Positions 8,794 to 17,322 of a stretch of DNA of 64,000 nt are shown here, in pieces. Origin of the DNA: Nocardia crassostreae (GTDB taxonomy: Bacteria; Actinomycetota; Actinomycetes; Mycobacteriales; Mycobacteriaceae); contig NZ_BDCH01000017.1 of the NCBI RefSeq assembly GCF_001613405.1, positions 425,644 to 489,643 of the forward strand, written 5' to 3'. A program made the position numbers and the translations under genes. The notes beneath the pieces are model-generated. The model had not been told where the DNA came from and did not search any database. It worked only from the letters and a program-made list of their open reading frames with translations. The first letter of the stretch is position 1; each line of letters starts with the position of its first letter.

Positions 8794-8825
8794 CCGGTGG
8801 GTGCCGCCGAAACGCCACCCACCGG
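8794..8825 (-). terminator. Hairpin downstream of the XRE-aminotransferase operon
   Basis: The arms CCGGTGGGTG (8794-8803) and CACCCACCGG (8816-8825) are perfectly complementary around a 12-base loop. The hairpin lies about 100 bases past the stop of the alanine-dehydrogenase-like gene on the reverse strand and before the M20 gene. There is no T tract, so it is a candidate terminator of the GC-rich actinobacterial type. The rest of the 222-bp gap 8705-8926 shows nothing else I can name. Confidence 0.4.
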
Positions 8826-8926
8826 ACCTCGTATCCGATAGCCCGGTCAGACCGGGCAGTTCAAACAGTAGGGCGTGCAGCCCATTCCGATCATGACCTG
8901 TTGCGCCAGCCTAAGGACCTACCGTG

Positions 8927-9907
8927 TCAATTCCGCAGACTCGACCAATCCACACCGGTCCGCAATGGCGGCAGCTCCTGAATGGCGGCCGCGGTTGCCG
9001 CGCCGTAGGCGCGACTGGCCGTGTGCGGCACCGTGGCCGGGTAATTGGACCGGTGCGTGACCAGCACGTCGTTGTCCAGGCGCACGGTGGAATTCACCAC
9101 GGTCGCAACGCTGTTGCCGCCGGTGAGATCGACGACCACCGCACCGGCGGTGAGCGCGGCGAGGGCGGCGTGATCGAGGAGTCGCGGCGCATGCGCCCCG
9201 CGCTGCCCGGCGGCACAGACGACCAGCTCCGGGTCCATCTCGACGATCAGCGCGGTGATCGCCGCCGGATCCGGATTCACCAGGCAGTATCCGGCGCCAC
9301 GAGCCATGGCCGCCGCTTCCTGTTCCGCACGGTGGACGATCACGATCGGGGACTCGTCGCCGGACTCGCGGGCCGCGGCGACGGCCGCGAGTCCGGCTTG
9401 GCCGCAACCGAGTACGAGCGCCCGCACCCGGCGCGACCGGACCCGCTCGGGCAACAGCTCGCGGCCCTCCCGGTAGGCGATCCCACCCGCTATGCGGCTC
9501 ATGGCCGACAACGGGTCTGGCTGCGCCGCCGCCACGTCGTACGACATGCGTTCGAAGGCAATCGATTCCACACCCCGCTCGCGCAGGGCGGCGATGCGGG
9601 CGCCGCGCTGCACCGGATCCTGGAACCCGATGAGCACCTGGCCGCGGCGCAGCGGCATCGAATCCAGGTCGTAGGCGGGCGGTTTCACCCAGGCCACCAC
9701 ATCACAGCGGTCGAAGACCGCGACGGGCCCCGGCGCCAGTTCCGCCCCCGCCGCGCGATAGTCGGTATCCGTGAAATCGGCGAGCGCGCCCGCGCCCCGC
9801 TCCACCACGATTGCGGCGCCCCGGTCCGACAGCTGCCGCACATCGTCGGGCGTCAGCGCGACACGCCGTTCACCGGCGGCTGTCTCACGCAACGCCCCGA
9901 CAATCAC
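8927..9907 (-). CDS. Alanine dehydrogenase/PntA-like NAD(P)-binding protein
   Basis: From the GTG at 9907 this is a 326-residue protein. The N-terminus (GALRETAAGERRVALTPDDV, then GAGALADFTDTDYRAAGA) matches the N-terminal domain of alanine dehydrogenases and transhydrogenase alpha subunits, and VRALVLGCGQAGLAAVAAA is a Rossmann nucleotide loop. The C-terminal part (VVVDLTGGNSVATVVN) is shorter and less typical than in alanine dehydrogenase (about 370 residues). It may reduce or oxidise an amino or imino acid made by the aminotransferase before it. Its GTG overlaps the aminotransferase TGA as GTGA. The substrate is unknown. Confidence 0.7.
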   Translation of the reverse strand: MIVGALRETAAGERRVALTPDDVRQLSDRGAAIVVERGAGALADFTDTDYRAAGAELAPGPVAVFDRCDVVAWVKPPAYDLDSMPLRRGQVLIGFQDPVQRGARIAALRERGVESIAFERMSYDVAAAQPDPLSAMSRIAGGIAYREGRELLPERVRSRRVRALVLGCGQAGLAAVAAARESGDESPIVIVHRAEQEAAAMARGAGYCLVNPDPAAITALIVEMDPELVVCAAGQRGAHAPRLLDHAALAALTAGAVVVDLTGGNSVATVVNSTVRLDNDVLVTHRSNYPATVPHTASRAYGAATAAAIQELPPLRTGVDWSSLRN

Positions 9908-11325
9908 GACGCCTCCGCCAGCGCGGGTATCCGCAACTCCGACAGGGCATCCCGATAGCGCAGTCCGCCGCGCATTCGTTGCAGGAGGCATTCGACGCGG
10001 TCGAAGAGCTGAGCGATCAGCTCCGGATCCTCGCAGCCGGGGCCGAAGCCCGGGGCCACCACGTTGAAGCGGACGCCCAGGCGCATGGATCCGGTGCGAT
10101 CCAAAGCGACGCAATTGATTCCGGTCACGGTGAGCAGGAGATCCTCGAGCTCCGAACTGGTGCCGATCCCGGCGGCGGCCAGCAGCCCCGCATCGAATTC
10201 GACGGTCAGGAACATGCCTTGCGGACTGCCCAGCGGGCGTAGCAGTTCCGCACCGGCGCGGGTATTGATGGCGTCGACCATCCCGCGGGCGGTCTCCACC
10301 TGAGCGCGCATGCGACGGCGATTGCCCGTCAGGTACTCCTCGGAGGTGTGTTCCAGGGTCGCCCGCACCAGGTGGGTGGTCTCGCGCTGGAAGGCGACCT
10401 GCAGTCGCTCCTTCACGCGCCGCAGCCAGTCCGCGTCGCCGGAGCAGGCCGCGCCCAGCTTGCACGGACCGAATGCGTTGTACGCCTTGGAATTACCGGT
10501 GATGGTGAGCACCCGGTCGTAGAGCCGGACCGGGCCGTCCGGGGTGGGCACGGTGATCGCCGCGATCGGAATGTGGTCGTCCACCACCTGATCGAAGGAC
10601 ATATCGCAGATGACCGGCACCCGCGCCGCGATCAGCACCCGGCCGATCTCGGTCAGATCGGCGACCGAGTACTCCGCGACCACCGGATTGCCGGGCAGGG
10701 TGAGCAGGACGCCGCACAGATCCCCTTGGCGGGCATGCTGTTCCAGCGTCGCGGCCAGCGCCGCCGGGTCGATCTTGAACTGCGCGTCCGGCGTGGCCCG
10801 GCTGGCGACCATGCGCAGGCCGTACTTGGCGACGTGCACACTGGCGCTCTTGTAGTACCCCTCCGGGCATACCAGCACGCCGCCGGGCCGGGCGATCGTC
10901 GCAATGGCCTCTTCCAGCAGCACGGTGCTCGAATACGGGCAGACGATGACCTCGGACCGGTCGACCGAGACACCCGCCAGGCCCGGCGCGGGCTCCGCCA
11001 AACGCCGGAAGAGCTTGTCCACGGCCAGCTTCCGGAGCACCTCCGGCTGCTTCTTGTCGTACAGCGCGCTGTCGCGGAACTCGTCGGACCGGGTGCGCGA
11101 CATGAGCTCCGCCCACGCGGCATTCAATGCGGCGGCGGCGGGTTCGTCCATCAGCGCCGCGGCCTCGCCGTGATAGGCGTCGATGACGCCCGCGTACACG
11201 CGATCGCGGGTGCCCAGAAACCGGGGATTCGGGCCGAGGTAGGCGCGGGCGGCCAGCTTTCGCTCATCGGAGCGGATCGTCATGCGCACCGAGTCCGGGC
11301 ACCGCAGTGCCTGGGATTCGGTCAC
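9904..11325 (-). CDS. PLP-dependent aminotransferase, class I/II-like, with an unusual N-terminus
   Basis: The 473-residue protein is a fold type I PLP enzyme: LTLPGNPVVAEYSVADL contains the cofactor-facing Asn213, PVICDMSFDQ the pyridine-binding Asp241, and TITGNSKAYNAFGPCKLG the Schiff-base Lys280. It is longer than ordinary aspartate-type aminotransferases because of a 100-residue N-terminal region. A C-terminal stretch MRLGVRFNVVAPGFGPGC may contain the substrate-carboxylate Arg. Both ends overlap neighbours by GTGA, so it is made in fixed ratio with the regulator and the dehydrogenase-like protein. The amino acid acted on is not known. Confidence 0.75.
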   Translation of the reverse strand: MTESQALRCPDSVRMTIRSDERKLAARAYLGPNPRFLGTRDRVYAGVIDAYHGEAAALMDEPAAAALNAAWAELMSRTRSDEFRDSALYDKKQPEVLRKLAVDKLFRRLAEPAPGLAGVSVDRSEVIVCPYSSTVLLEEAIATIARPGGVLVCPEGYYKSASVHVAKYGLRMVASRATPDAQFKIDPAALAATLEQHARQGDLCGVLLTLPGNPVVAEYSVADLTEIGRVLIAARVPVICDMSFDQVVDDHIPIAAITVPTPDGPVRLYDRVLTITGNSKAYNAFGPCKLGAACSGDADWLRRVKERLQVAFQRETTHLVRATLEHTSEEYLTGNRRRMRAQVETARGMVDAINTRAGAELLRPLGSPQGMFLTVEFDAGLLAAAGIGTSSELEDLLLTVTGINCVALDRTGSMRLGVRFNVVAPGFGPGCEDPELIAQLFDRVECLLQRMRGGLRYRDALSELRIPALAEAS

Positions 11326-12347
11326 GGGTGTTCGCCTTCGACGGGCGGCTCACCCGCATCGGTGTTCCAGGCCTGCCGCAATGCGGTGCGGAACAGGGTG
11401 CGACAGTCGTCCTGGCCGAGACGCTGGTAACCGGCCAGCTGCGGCAGTGCGACGATGTCGTTGACCACGAGGGCCATTCCGTCGCTCCTGAGATCGTAGA
11501 GTTTGTTGAACCTGGTCTGTGCGAACTGAATATCGTGCTTCAGTGCGGAGAAACGGGTCGCGACCCGTTCCCGGCGGGCGTAATCGTATTCGCCGGTCGC
11601 CACATAGCTCTCATCGACAATCAACATTCCTTGGGCATTGCTCGCGAAACGGCGATTGACCAGCACCGTCTCGACACCCGCGCGCACCTGCTGCCACAGT
11701 TTGTCCTCATAGGATTCGACATCATCGATATTGTCGAGAACATACAACCGCCGCACCCACACGTCGGCACCGGCCAGCCGGAGAATCTCGGCGTGGTACT
11801 CATCGCCCACATCGCCGCTGATGGCTCCCAGGTCGGCGGTGTGAATGGCACAAATGCCCTGCTGAGCGCGGCTCAGTACGGTCAGCCAGTCATTGATGGT
11901 GTTCCATTCCCACACCGTCGCACTGCCCGAGGGAATCTGGGTCAGCACCTCCTCGGCGCGCTCCAGCTGCCGCTCGGCGATATAGCGCAGCGGTTCGACC
12001 TCCGTGCGCGCCGCATTGGCATTGACAATGCTCTCGCCGATCGACAGCACCCGTTCCACCGCGGCCGGATCCTTGCCGAGCAGAATGCTGAAGCGCATCC
12101 GGAGCTCGCTGGTCGCGAGATCGGCGGCGGTCTCGGTGCCCTCGGTGGGTAATCGTTCACCGAGCACCGAGCTGAGCCGCTCCTGCAGCGCGAGAGGTGG
12201 TACGCGAGTACCGTTTTCGATCTGCTGGATCAGACTGCGCGAGCAGCCGGTCTGATCGGCCAGTGCCTGTTGCGTGAGGCGGCGCTCCTCGCGGAGCCGG
12301 CGCACCAGCTTGCCGACCTGCTCACCGTCCGAGGCCGAGCGGGACAT
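11322..12347 (-). CDS. XRE family HTH regulator with a large C-terminal domain
   Basis: Residues about 11-66 form a Cro/C1-type helix-turn-helix (GKLVRRLREERRLTQQALAD, then CSRSLIQQIENGTRVPP). The remaining 270 residues are an uncharacterised domain with WEWNTINDWLTVLSRAQQG, VRRLYVLDN and VATRFSALKHDIQFAQTRF, which may sense a ligand or damage signal. I do not recognise it with confidence. The ATG at 12347 is preferred because GGGAG lies 7 bases upstream; an ATG at 12371 would add eight residues. It is the first gene of the three-gene GTGA-coupled operon, so it probably controls its own operon. Confidence 0.75.
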   Translation of the reverse strand: MSRSASDGEQVGKLVRRLREERRLTQQALADQTGCSRSLIQQIENGTRVPPLALQERLSSVLGERLPTEGTETAADLATSELRMRFSILLGKDPAAVERVLSIGESIVNANAARTEVEPLRYIAERQLERAEEVLTQIPSGSATVWEWNTINDWLTVLSRAQQGICAIHTADLGAISGDVGDEYHAEILRLAGADVWVRRLYVLDNIDDVESYEDKLWQQVRAGVETVLVNRRFASNAQGMLIVDESYVATGEYDYARRERVATRFSALKHDIQFAQTRFNKLYDLRSDGMALVVNDIVALPQLAGYQRLGQDDCRTLFRTALRQAWNTDAGEPPVEGEHP

Positions 12348-12733
12348 GCTGCGTCTCCCATCCATCTGCATCTCTGCGCCCAGAACGTGTCATGCGGGAC
12401 CCATCCTAAGCATGAGGTGTCAAACGTGCCACACAACTAGAAAGAGTTTTCGGATCCGGATCGTTTCGGGCTCCGAAGAGTGTCACAGGGCAAGGATCTT
12501 GATGCTCCCGTCGCCCCCGAGGCCCGCTTCAGGAGCGCCTCCAGCGCCGATATTCTGCGCCAGTTCGCCTTTCTCCAAGCACATTTACGATACTCAGTAT
12601 CCTGTTTGATACATTTCGAGCCTCACTTGATTCTCAATAGCTTTGCAAGACACAATTACTCGCTTTCAGTCATCAATGTCATGCACTAGCATTGGTGTCA
12701 CAGGCCCTTCTGAAGCAGGAGGTGTTCGCACCC
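12348..12733. promoter_or_regulatory. Divergent intergenic region upstream of the XRE operon and a small unknown gene
   Basis: This 386-bp gap is markedly richer in A and T near 12580-12690 than its surroundings, which fits promoter DNA. The 10-mer GTGTCACAGG occurs twice in the same orientation, at 12480-12489 and 12695-12704, and shorter GTGTCA copies lie near 12380 and 12417. These may be XRE binding half-sites. No open frame of coding character was found here. Confidence 0.4.
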
Positions 12734-13111
12734 ATGGCCCTTTCCATCACCCCCTGGTCGATCACCAGTGACTTAACTCCCGAAATCGCCGTGTGCGCAG
12801 TCGATTCCAGCGAAGTCTGGGTGCTGAGCTGGCTGTCCGAGCGCGAACTCACCCGCTCCCAGGCCATCAGCGGTATGGCCCTCGACGAAATCCTGAGCGA
12901 TCCGGAACCGGCCGACGGCGAACAGGCCCTGGCCATGGCCGCCGCGCACGCCGCGGAGTTGGGGCTCTCATTGCGGGAAGTGGTTGTGCGCCTGGCGGTT
13001 CGGGTGGCCCAACGCGATCTGTATCGCGGCCACCACGGCCACGGCCTCGGTTCCGGCTCCGTTCATGTCCGCGCACACCGGCGCGGCGCCTCCGCGCCGG
13101 TCCGGCACTGA
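12734..13111 (+). CDS. Small protein of unknown function
   Basis: The ATG at 12734 is preceded by a strong AGGAGGTG at 12717-12724 and gives 125 residues. The N-terminal 90 residues are acidic and probably folded (SITSDLTPEIAVCAVDSSEV, then WVLSWLSERELTRSQAISGM); the tail after residue 95 is His/Gly/Arg-rich and looks disordered. No signal peptide, membrane helix or known motif is visible. It diverges from the XRE operon and is followed 21 bp later by a membrane protein gene. I do not recognise the family. Confidence 0.6.
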   Translation: MALSITPWSITSDLTPEIAVCAVDSSEVWVLSWLSERELTRSQAISGMALDEILSDPEPADGEQALAMAAAHAAELGLSLREVVVRLAVRVAQRDLYRGHHGHGLGSGSVHVRAHRRGASAPVRH

Positions 13112-13132
13112 TCCCGACGCCATCGGCCGATC

Positions 13133-13678
13133 ATGTACGCCGACGCCGACGCCACCGCCCGATCCCGCCGGTCCACCCTCGTCGGGACCGTGACCACGGA
13201 CCCGGCTCCCATGGAAATGCTAGTGCTGCAACCGTTCTGGTTCGTGCTCGTCACCTTCCTGCTCGTCCTGGAGGCCATTCCGCCACTGCCGCGCACGGTC
13301 ATGGCGGCCACGGTGTGCGGGGTGCTGGCGGCGGCCGGGTGTGTGCACACTGCGGCGCGCTCCCGGTCGCGGCCGATCGCGCGCATCGCGGGGCGGCTGG
13401 CGCCCGTGCGATGGCGAACGGGTATGCGGCTGGGCATAACCGATGACGCCGGAACCCGGTGGATCCTGCACTTCCTGCCGTGGTTCGGCCACGACCTGCA
13501 TCTGGGCGATCCGGCCTTCGCCGAGGGGCACTCGCGCCACGGTGGCGAGTTCCGCGCCCTGAGCCTCACCAATATCCGGACCGGGAGCAGGCATATCTCC
13601 CGCTGGGCCATGGCTTCGATCACGGCCGCCACCTGCACGGTGGTGGTGATCCTGTTGATCGCGAGCCCCACCGGCTGA
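13133..13678 (+). CDS. Membrane protein of unknown function
   Basis: The 181-residue protein has a pair of hydrophobic helices at about residues 31-75 (LVLQPFWFVLVTFLLVLEAI and TVMAATVCGVLAAAGCV), a soluble middle and a final helix at about 160-178 (ASITAATCTVVVILLIASPTG). An ATG at 13211 (MEMLVLQPFWF) is a possible alternative start that removes a polar 26-residue tail. It follows the 125-residue unknown gene and is closed by a strong hairpin. No family is recognised. Confidence 0.55.
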   Translation: MYADADATARSRRSTLVGTVTTDPAPMEMLVLQPFWFVLVTFLLVLEAIPPLPRTVMAATVCGVLAAAGCVHTAARSRSRPIARIAGRLAPVRWRTGMRLGITDDAGTRWILHFLPWFGHDLHLGDPAFAEGHSRHGGEFRALSLTNIRTGSRHISRWAMASITAATCTVVVILLIASPTG

Positions 13679-13681
13679 CCC

Positions 13682-13731
13682 GCCCGCGGTGGCGCCGCTG
13701 CCGGGAGGGGAGTAGCGGCGCCACCGCGGGC
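13682..13731. terminator. Strong GC-rich hairpin terminator
   Basis: The arms GCCCGCGGTGGCGCCGCT (13682-13699) and its exact complement (13714-13731) are 18 bp each around a 14-base loop, starting 4 bases after the membrane protein stop. It separates that gene from the secreted protease gene at 13890. There is no T tract. The remaining gap 13732-13889 is presumably the protease promoter. Confidence 0.65.
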
Positions 13732-13889
13732 AGGTCGGCCCATCCCGGGCCGCCCGCATTACGAACAAAGATCCGGGCGCACACCGGCCCCGCTATAGCC
13801 TGTACGCACGCAATGCGCCGCCTGAACGCATTGCCGAGGGGTGGCAAACTGGAGGCAAACTCCAGGACGAGACGGACGGACGGTTCCAG

Positions 13890-14582
13890 ATGCTCGGATT
13901 CACCCGGTGGGCCGTATCCGCCGCGGTAATCGCCACGGTCGGGCTTTTCACGGCCGCACCGGCGCAGGCCGGTCCGACGGCGGCGCTCGGGGGCGGATCC
14001 GGCATCGTGCTCGGCGGCGGCGCCAAATGCAGTCTGACAACCATCGGATACGACCGGGCCGGGCGCCTGGTGGGTTTCACCGCTGGGCACTGCGCCGAGC
14101 CGGGCACGCCGGTATCCGGCGAGCAATTTCCCGATGCCGGAGTCGTCGGTGTCGTCGTGACCTCGGACGCCCAACTGGACTACGCGGTCATCGAATTCGA
14201 TCCGGGCGCGGTCGCGCCGCTGCGAACGGTCGGCGGTACCACCATCGCCGGAATCGGCGAACCCCCGCCCGCCGGAAATGTGGTCTGCCAGAACGGGCGC
14301 ACCAGCGGTCGGGCCTGCGGGCTGGTCTGGGCGTCCAGCCCTGTGGGCTTCATCGATCAGGCGTGTTCGGGCTACGGCGATTCCGGCGGGCCGCTGACGG
14401 TGGGCGATCAGCTGGCCGGCATGGTGTCCGGCCCGCTGATCAATGACACCCGGGTGCTGCGCTTCAGCTGTACCGACGACAACAACCCGCTGCATACGCC
14501 GGTGATCGCCGTATCCTTCGACGCGGTCCGCTCGGTGGTCAACGCGAGCAAGGGCGTCGGGGCCGGATTCCGGCCCGTCTGA
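13890..14582 (+). CDS. Secreted trypsin-like (S1 family) serine protease
   Basis: The first 27 residues form a signal peptide (basic start, hydrophobic AVSAAVIATVGLFTAA, cleavage after AQA). The mature protein carries a chymotrypsin-type triad: His67 in FTAGHC, Asp97 in QLDYAVIEF and Ser165 in GYGDSGGP. Cysteines at 47, 68, 133, 143 and 159 fit disulfides near the His and Ser loops. At 230 residues it is compact, like the small actinobacterial alpha-lytic/streptogrisin-type enzymes but without a long pro-region. It should be exported by the Sec route and act outside the cell. Confidence 0.85.
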   Translation: MLGFTRWAVSAAVIATVGLFTAAPAQAGPTAALGGGSGIVLGGGAKCSLTTIGYDRAGRLVGFTAGHCAEPGTPVSGEQFPDAGVVGVVVTSDAQLDYAVIEFDPGAVAPLRTVGGTTIAGIGEPPPAGNVVCQNGRTSGRACGLVWASSPVGFIDQACSGYGDSGGPLTVGDQLAGMVSGPLINDTRVLRFSCTDDNNPLHTPVIAVSFDAVRSVVNASKGVGAGFRPV

Positions 14583-14592
14583 TCCGGCCGAG

Positions 14593-15648
14593 CTACGCCG
14601 TCAGCACTTCCAGCGCCCGGTCGACGTCCTCCTCGGTGTTGTAGAGGTGACAGGCCAGTCGCAGCTTGCCGTCGCGCACCGAACCGATGACCTTCGCGGC
14701 CCGCAACGTGTCCATGGTGCCGGGCGGTACCTCGACCGAGAGGATGGCCGAGTCCGCGGGCTCCAGGCCCAGCCCGGCTCGCAGCAGGTTCGCGAGCGCC
14801 ACATTGTGCCGCTGGATATCGTCGATCCCGATCGAGCGCACCAGATCCAGGCCGATCCGCTGCGCGGTCAGAATGGACCACGCCGGTGACAGGTCGAAGC
14901 GGCGCGCGTCCTCGGCCTGCCGCAGCGGCGCGCCGTAGCAGGTTTCCAGGGGGACGTAGCCCGAGTACCACCCGGCGGCCAGCGGGCTCAGCGAATCCAG
15001 CGCCGCATCGGTTCCGGCCAGGAACGACATGCCCTTCGGGCCCAGCAGCCACTTGTGGCCGACGCTGACCACCCAGTCCGCACCGGTATCGCGCACCGGG
15101 AACCACACGGCCGCCTGGCTGAGATCGAGCAGCACCCGGGCCCCGCTCGCGCGCGCCGCCGCCACCACGGCCGGGACGTCCACCACGCCGCCATCGGCCG
15201 ACTGCACCACCGCGGCGGCGACCAGATCGACCCCGGGCCGCACCGCATCCGCCAGGTCCCGCAGCGGCACCGTGCGCACCTCCAGGTCCGGCCGAATCAG
15301 GAAGGGCCAGATCACCGAGGTGAATTCGTTCTCGGGCACGACAATGGTCGAGCCCGCGGGCAGGCTCTGCGCCACCAGCCCGATCAACTGCGAGACCTGG
15401 GTGCCGGTGGCGACCTGGCGCGGCTGGAAGCCCGTCAGTTCACCGAAGGCGGTCCGGCACTCGTGGACCAGCCCGTCGATCAGGATGTCGAGTTCGCCCC
15501 GGGCCTGCGCGTCCGCCGCGGCCGCGAGCGCCGCGGCGCCCGGCTCGGGCAGCAGCCCGTAGCTGGCCGTATTGAGGTAGGTCACCGCGGGCGCGAACAT
15601 CTCCCGAACGACGGCCGGAAACTGAACTGGAGTCGGCACAATCGTCAT
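14593..15648 (-). CDS. Class V aminotransferase-like PLP enzyme
   Basis: The 351-residue protein has the class V fold type I features: YLNTASYGLLPEP near the start, Asp175 in RVLLDLSQAA and the Schiff-base Lys199 in WVVSVGHKWLLGPKG. Relatives include cysteine desulfurases, kynureninases and EgtE-type lyases; no ergothioneine genes lie nearby, so no substrate is assigned. The ATG at 15648 has GGAGG 8 bases upstream and is preferred over an ATG at 15708 that would add 20 residues. It lies immediately downstream of the broken EthA-like gene on the same strand. Confidence 0.75.
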   Translation of the reverse strand: MTIVPTPVQFPAVVREMFAPAVTYLNTASYGLLPEPGAAALAAAADAQARGELDILIDGLVHECRTAFGELTGFQPRQVATGTQVSQLIGLVAQSLPAGSTIVVPENEFTSVIWPFLIRPDLEVRTVPLRDLADAVRPGVDLVAAAVVQSADGGVVDVPAVVAAARASGARVLLDLSQAAVWFPVRDTGADWVVSVGHKWLLGPKGMSFLAGTDAALDSLSPLAAGWYSGYVPLETCYGAPLRQAEDARRFDLSPAWSILTAQRIGLDLVRSIGIDDIQRHNVALANLLRAGLGLEPADSAILSVEVPPGTMDTLRAAKVIGSVRDGKLRLACHLYNTEEDVDRALEVLTA

Positions 15649-15724
15649 CACCCCATCCTCCGAGCCGTGGACCGCACGCGAAAGATCCAGCCCGCCCGAA
15701 ACTGGCATGATCTTGGAAAGCGGT

Positions 15725-17227
15725 TCAGGCGGAGCGGGTCTCGGCCGGTTCCGGAGCCGCGCGGCGGGCGCCGCGGCCGAATCGCAGAACGCCGTCCTCC
15801 AGGGCGCCCTTGCGCAGCAGCGCGCGATCGCGGAAGTAGTTGTTGATGACCATCCACGGCCCGCGCGTGCCCTGCCGGGGCATGACGCCGTCGCCGCGCT
15901 GGATGTAGCCGGAGGTCAGCGCGCCGCCCATGAGCGAGGCCTCGGACCGGTCACCGGGCTCGGGGACGGCGACGACCTCGGTGTATCCGTTGTCGCGCAT
16001 GTGATTGAGCAGGCGGCAGAAGTATTCGGCGGCCAGATCGGCCTTCTAGGTCCAGGAGGCATTGGTGTAGCCGAGCACGACCATGAGATTGGGGACATTG
16101 CCCAGCAGCGCGCCCTTGTAGGCCACCAGATCCCGGGTCCGCTGGACCTCGCCGTCCACGTCCAGGACCGCGCCGCCGAGCATCTGCACCGTGAGGCCGA
16201 TCGCGCTGATGACGATATCGGCCTCGAGTTCCGCGCCCGAGCGCAGCCGGATGCCATTCTCGGTGAAGGTGTCGATGTGATCGGTGGCAATGGATGCCTT
16301 GCCGCTGCGCAGCACCCAGAACAGATCGCCATTGGGGACCACGCACAGGCGCTGATCCCACGGATTGTAGGACGGCGTGAAGTGCTTCATATCGATGCCG
16401 GAGCCGATCTGGGCCCGCACCGCCGCCAGCATGAGCTTGCGGGACAGCGTCGGATTGGTGCGCGAGAGCTGGTAGCTGGCCCGCTGCAAGGCGATATTGC
16501 GGACGCGACCGGCCTTGTAGGCCAGGGCGGCGGGCACTTTCGCCAGCTTCAGGCCGACCTCGACCGGATCGTCGGCGGGCAGCGCGGCGATATAGGTGGA
16601 CGAGCGCTGCAGCATGGTGACGTGCGCGGCGTCCTTGCTCATGGCCGGAATCAGCGTGATAGCGGTTGCGCCACTGCCGATGACGACGACCTTCTTGCCG
16701 GTGTAGTCGAGATCCTCCGGCCAGTGCTGCGGGTGCACGATGCGCCCGCGGAAGTTCTCCTCGCCGGTGAACGCGGGCCGGTAGCCGTTGTCGTAGTCGT
16801 AGTAGCCGGTGCAGCCCACCAGGAAATCGCTGGTGTAGTTCTCGGTCTTGCCGGTGCGCTCGTCGCGGACCTCGACGGTCCAGATGCCCTGCTCGCTGGA
16901 CCAGCTCGCGCGAGTCACCTTGCGGCCGAAGCGAATATGGTCGGTGACGCCGTACTCCGCGGCGGTGTCCTCGATGTACTGCCGGATGTGCGGCCCGTCG
17001 GCCAGCACCTTGGTGCCGTGCCAGGGCCGGAAGCCGTAGCCGAAGGTGTACATATCGGAGTCGGAGCGAATGCCCGGGTACTTGAACAGATCCCAGGTGC
17101 CGCCGATGGCGGTGCGCCGCTCCAGGATCAGATAGCTGCGCCCGGTCCGCTCCCGGGTCAGGTGACAGGCCATACCGATCCCGGACAGGCCCGCGCCGAT
17201 GATCAGTACGTCGACATGCCGCGTCAT
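15725..17227 (-). pseudogene. EthA-like FAD-dependent Baeyer-Villiger monooxygenase, split by an amber codon
   Basis: The protein starts MTRHVDVLIIGAGLSGIG at ATG 17227 and shows the FAD loop, GGTWDLFKYPGIRSDSDMYT, HPQHWPEDLDY and the NADP loop VVVIGSGATAITL. Codon 394 (16046-16048) is TAG, just after GYTNASWT, and the same frame continues KADLAAEYFCRLLNHM to a normal stop at 15725. In EthA-type enzymes this stretch reads GYTNASWTLKADL, so a Leu codon (TTG) has become TAG by one change. Repaired, the protein would have about 499 residues, close to EthA (489). As it stands, the product lacks 106 C-terminal residues. EthA-type enzymes oxygenate ketones and activate thioamide drugs. Confidence 0.85.
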
Positions 17228-17322
17228 TGAGGTACTCGCTTCGTCTGGTCGCGGCCGGACACCGGCGTCCGGCCACACCGAGTATTACATGTTATTCAGG
17301 GTTACGTCCACCAAGGCGAGCC

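Noticed and set aside
13890..14582. Possible toxin or mycosin link of the secreted protease
   Set aside because: The protein is chymotrypsin-like rather than subtilisin-like, and no ESX genes are in the window.
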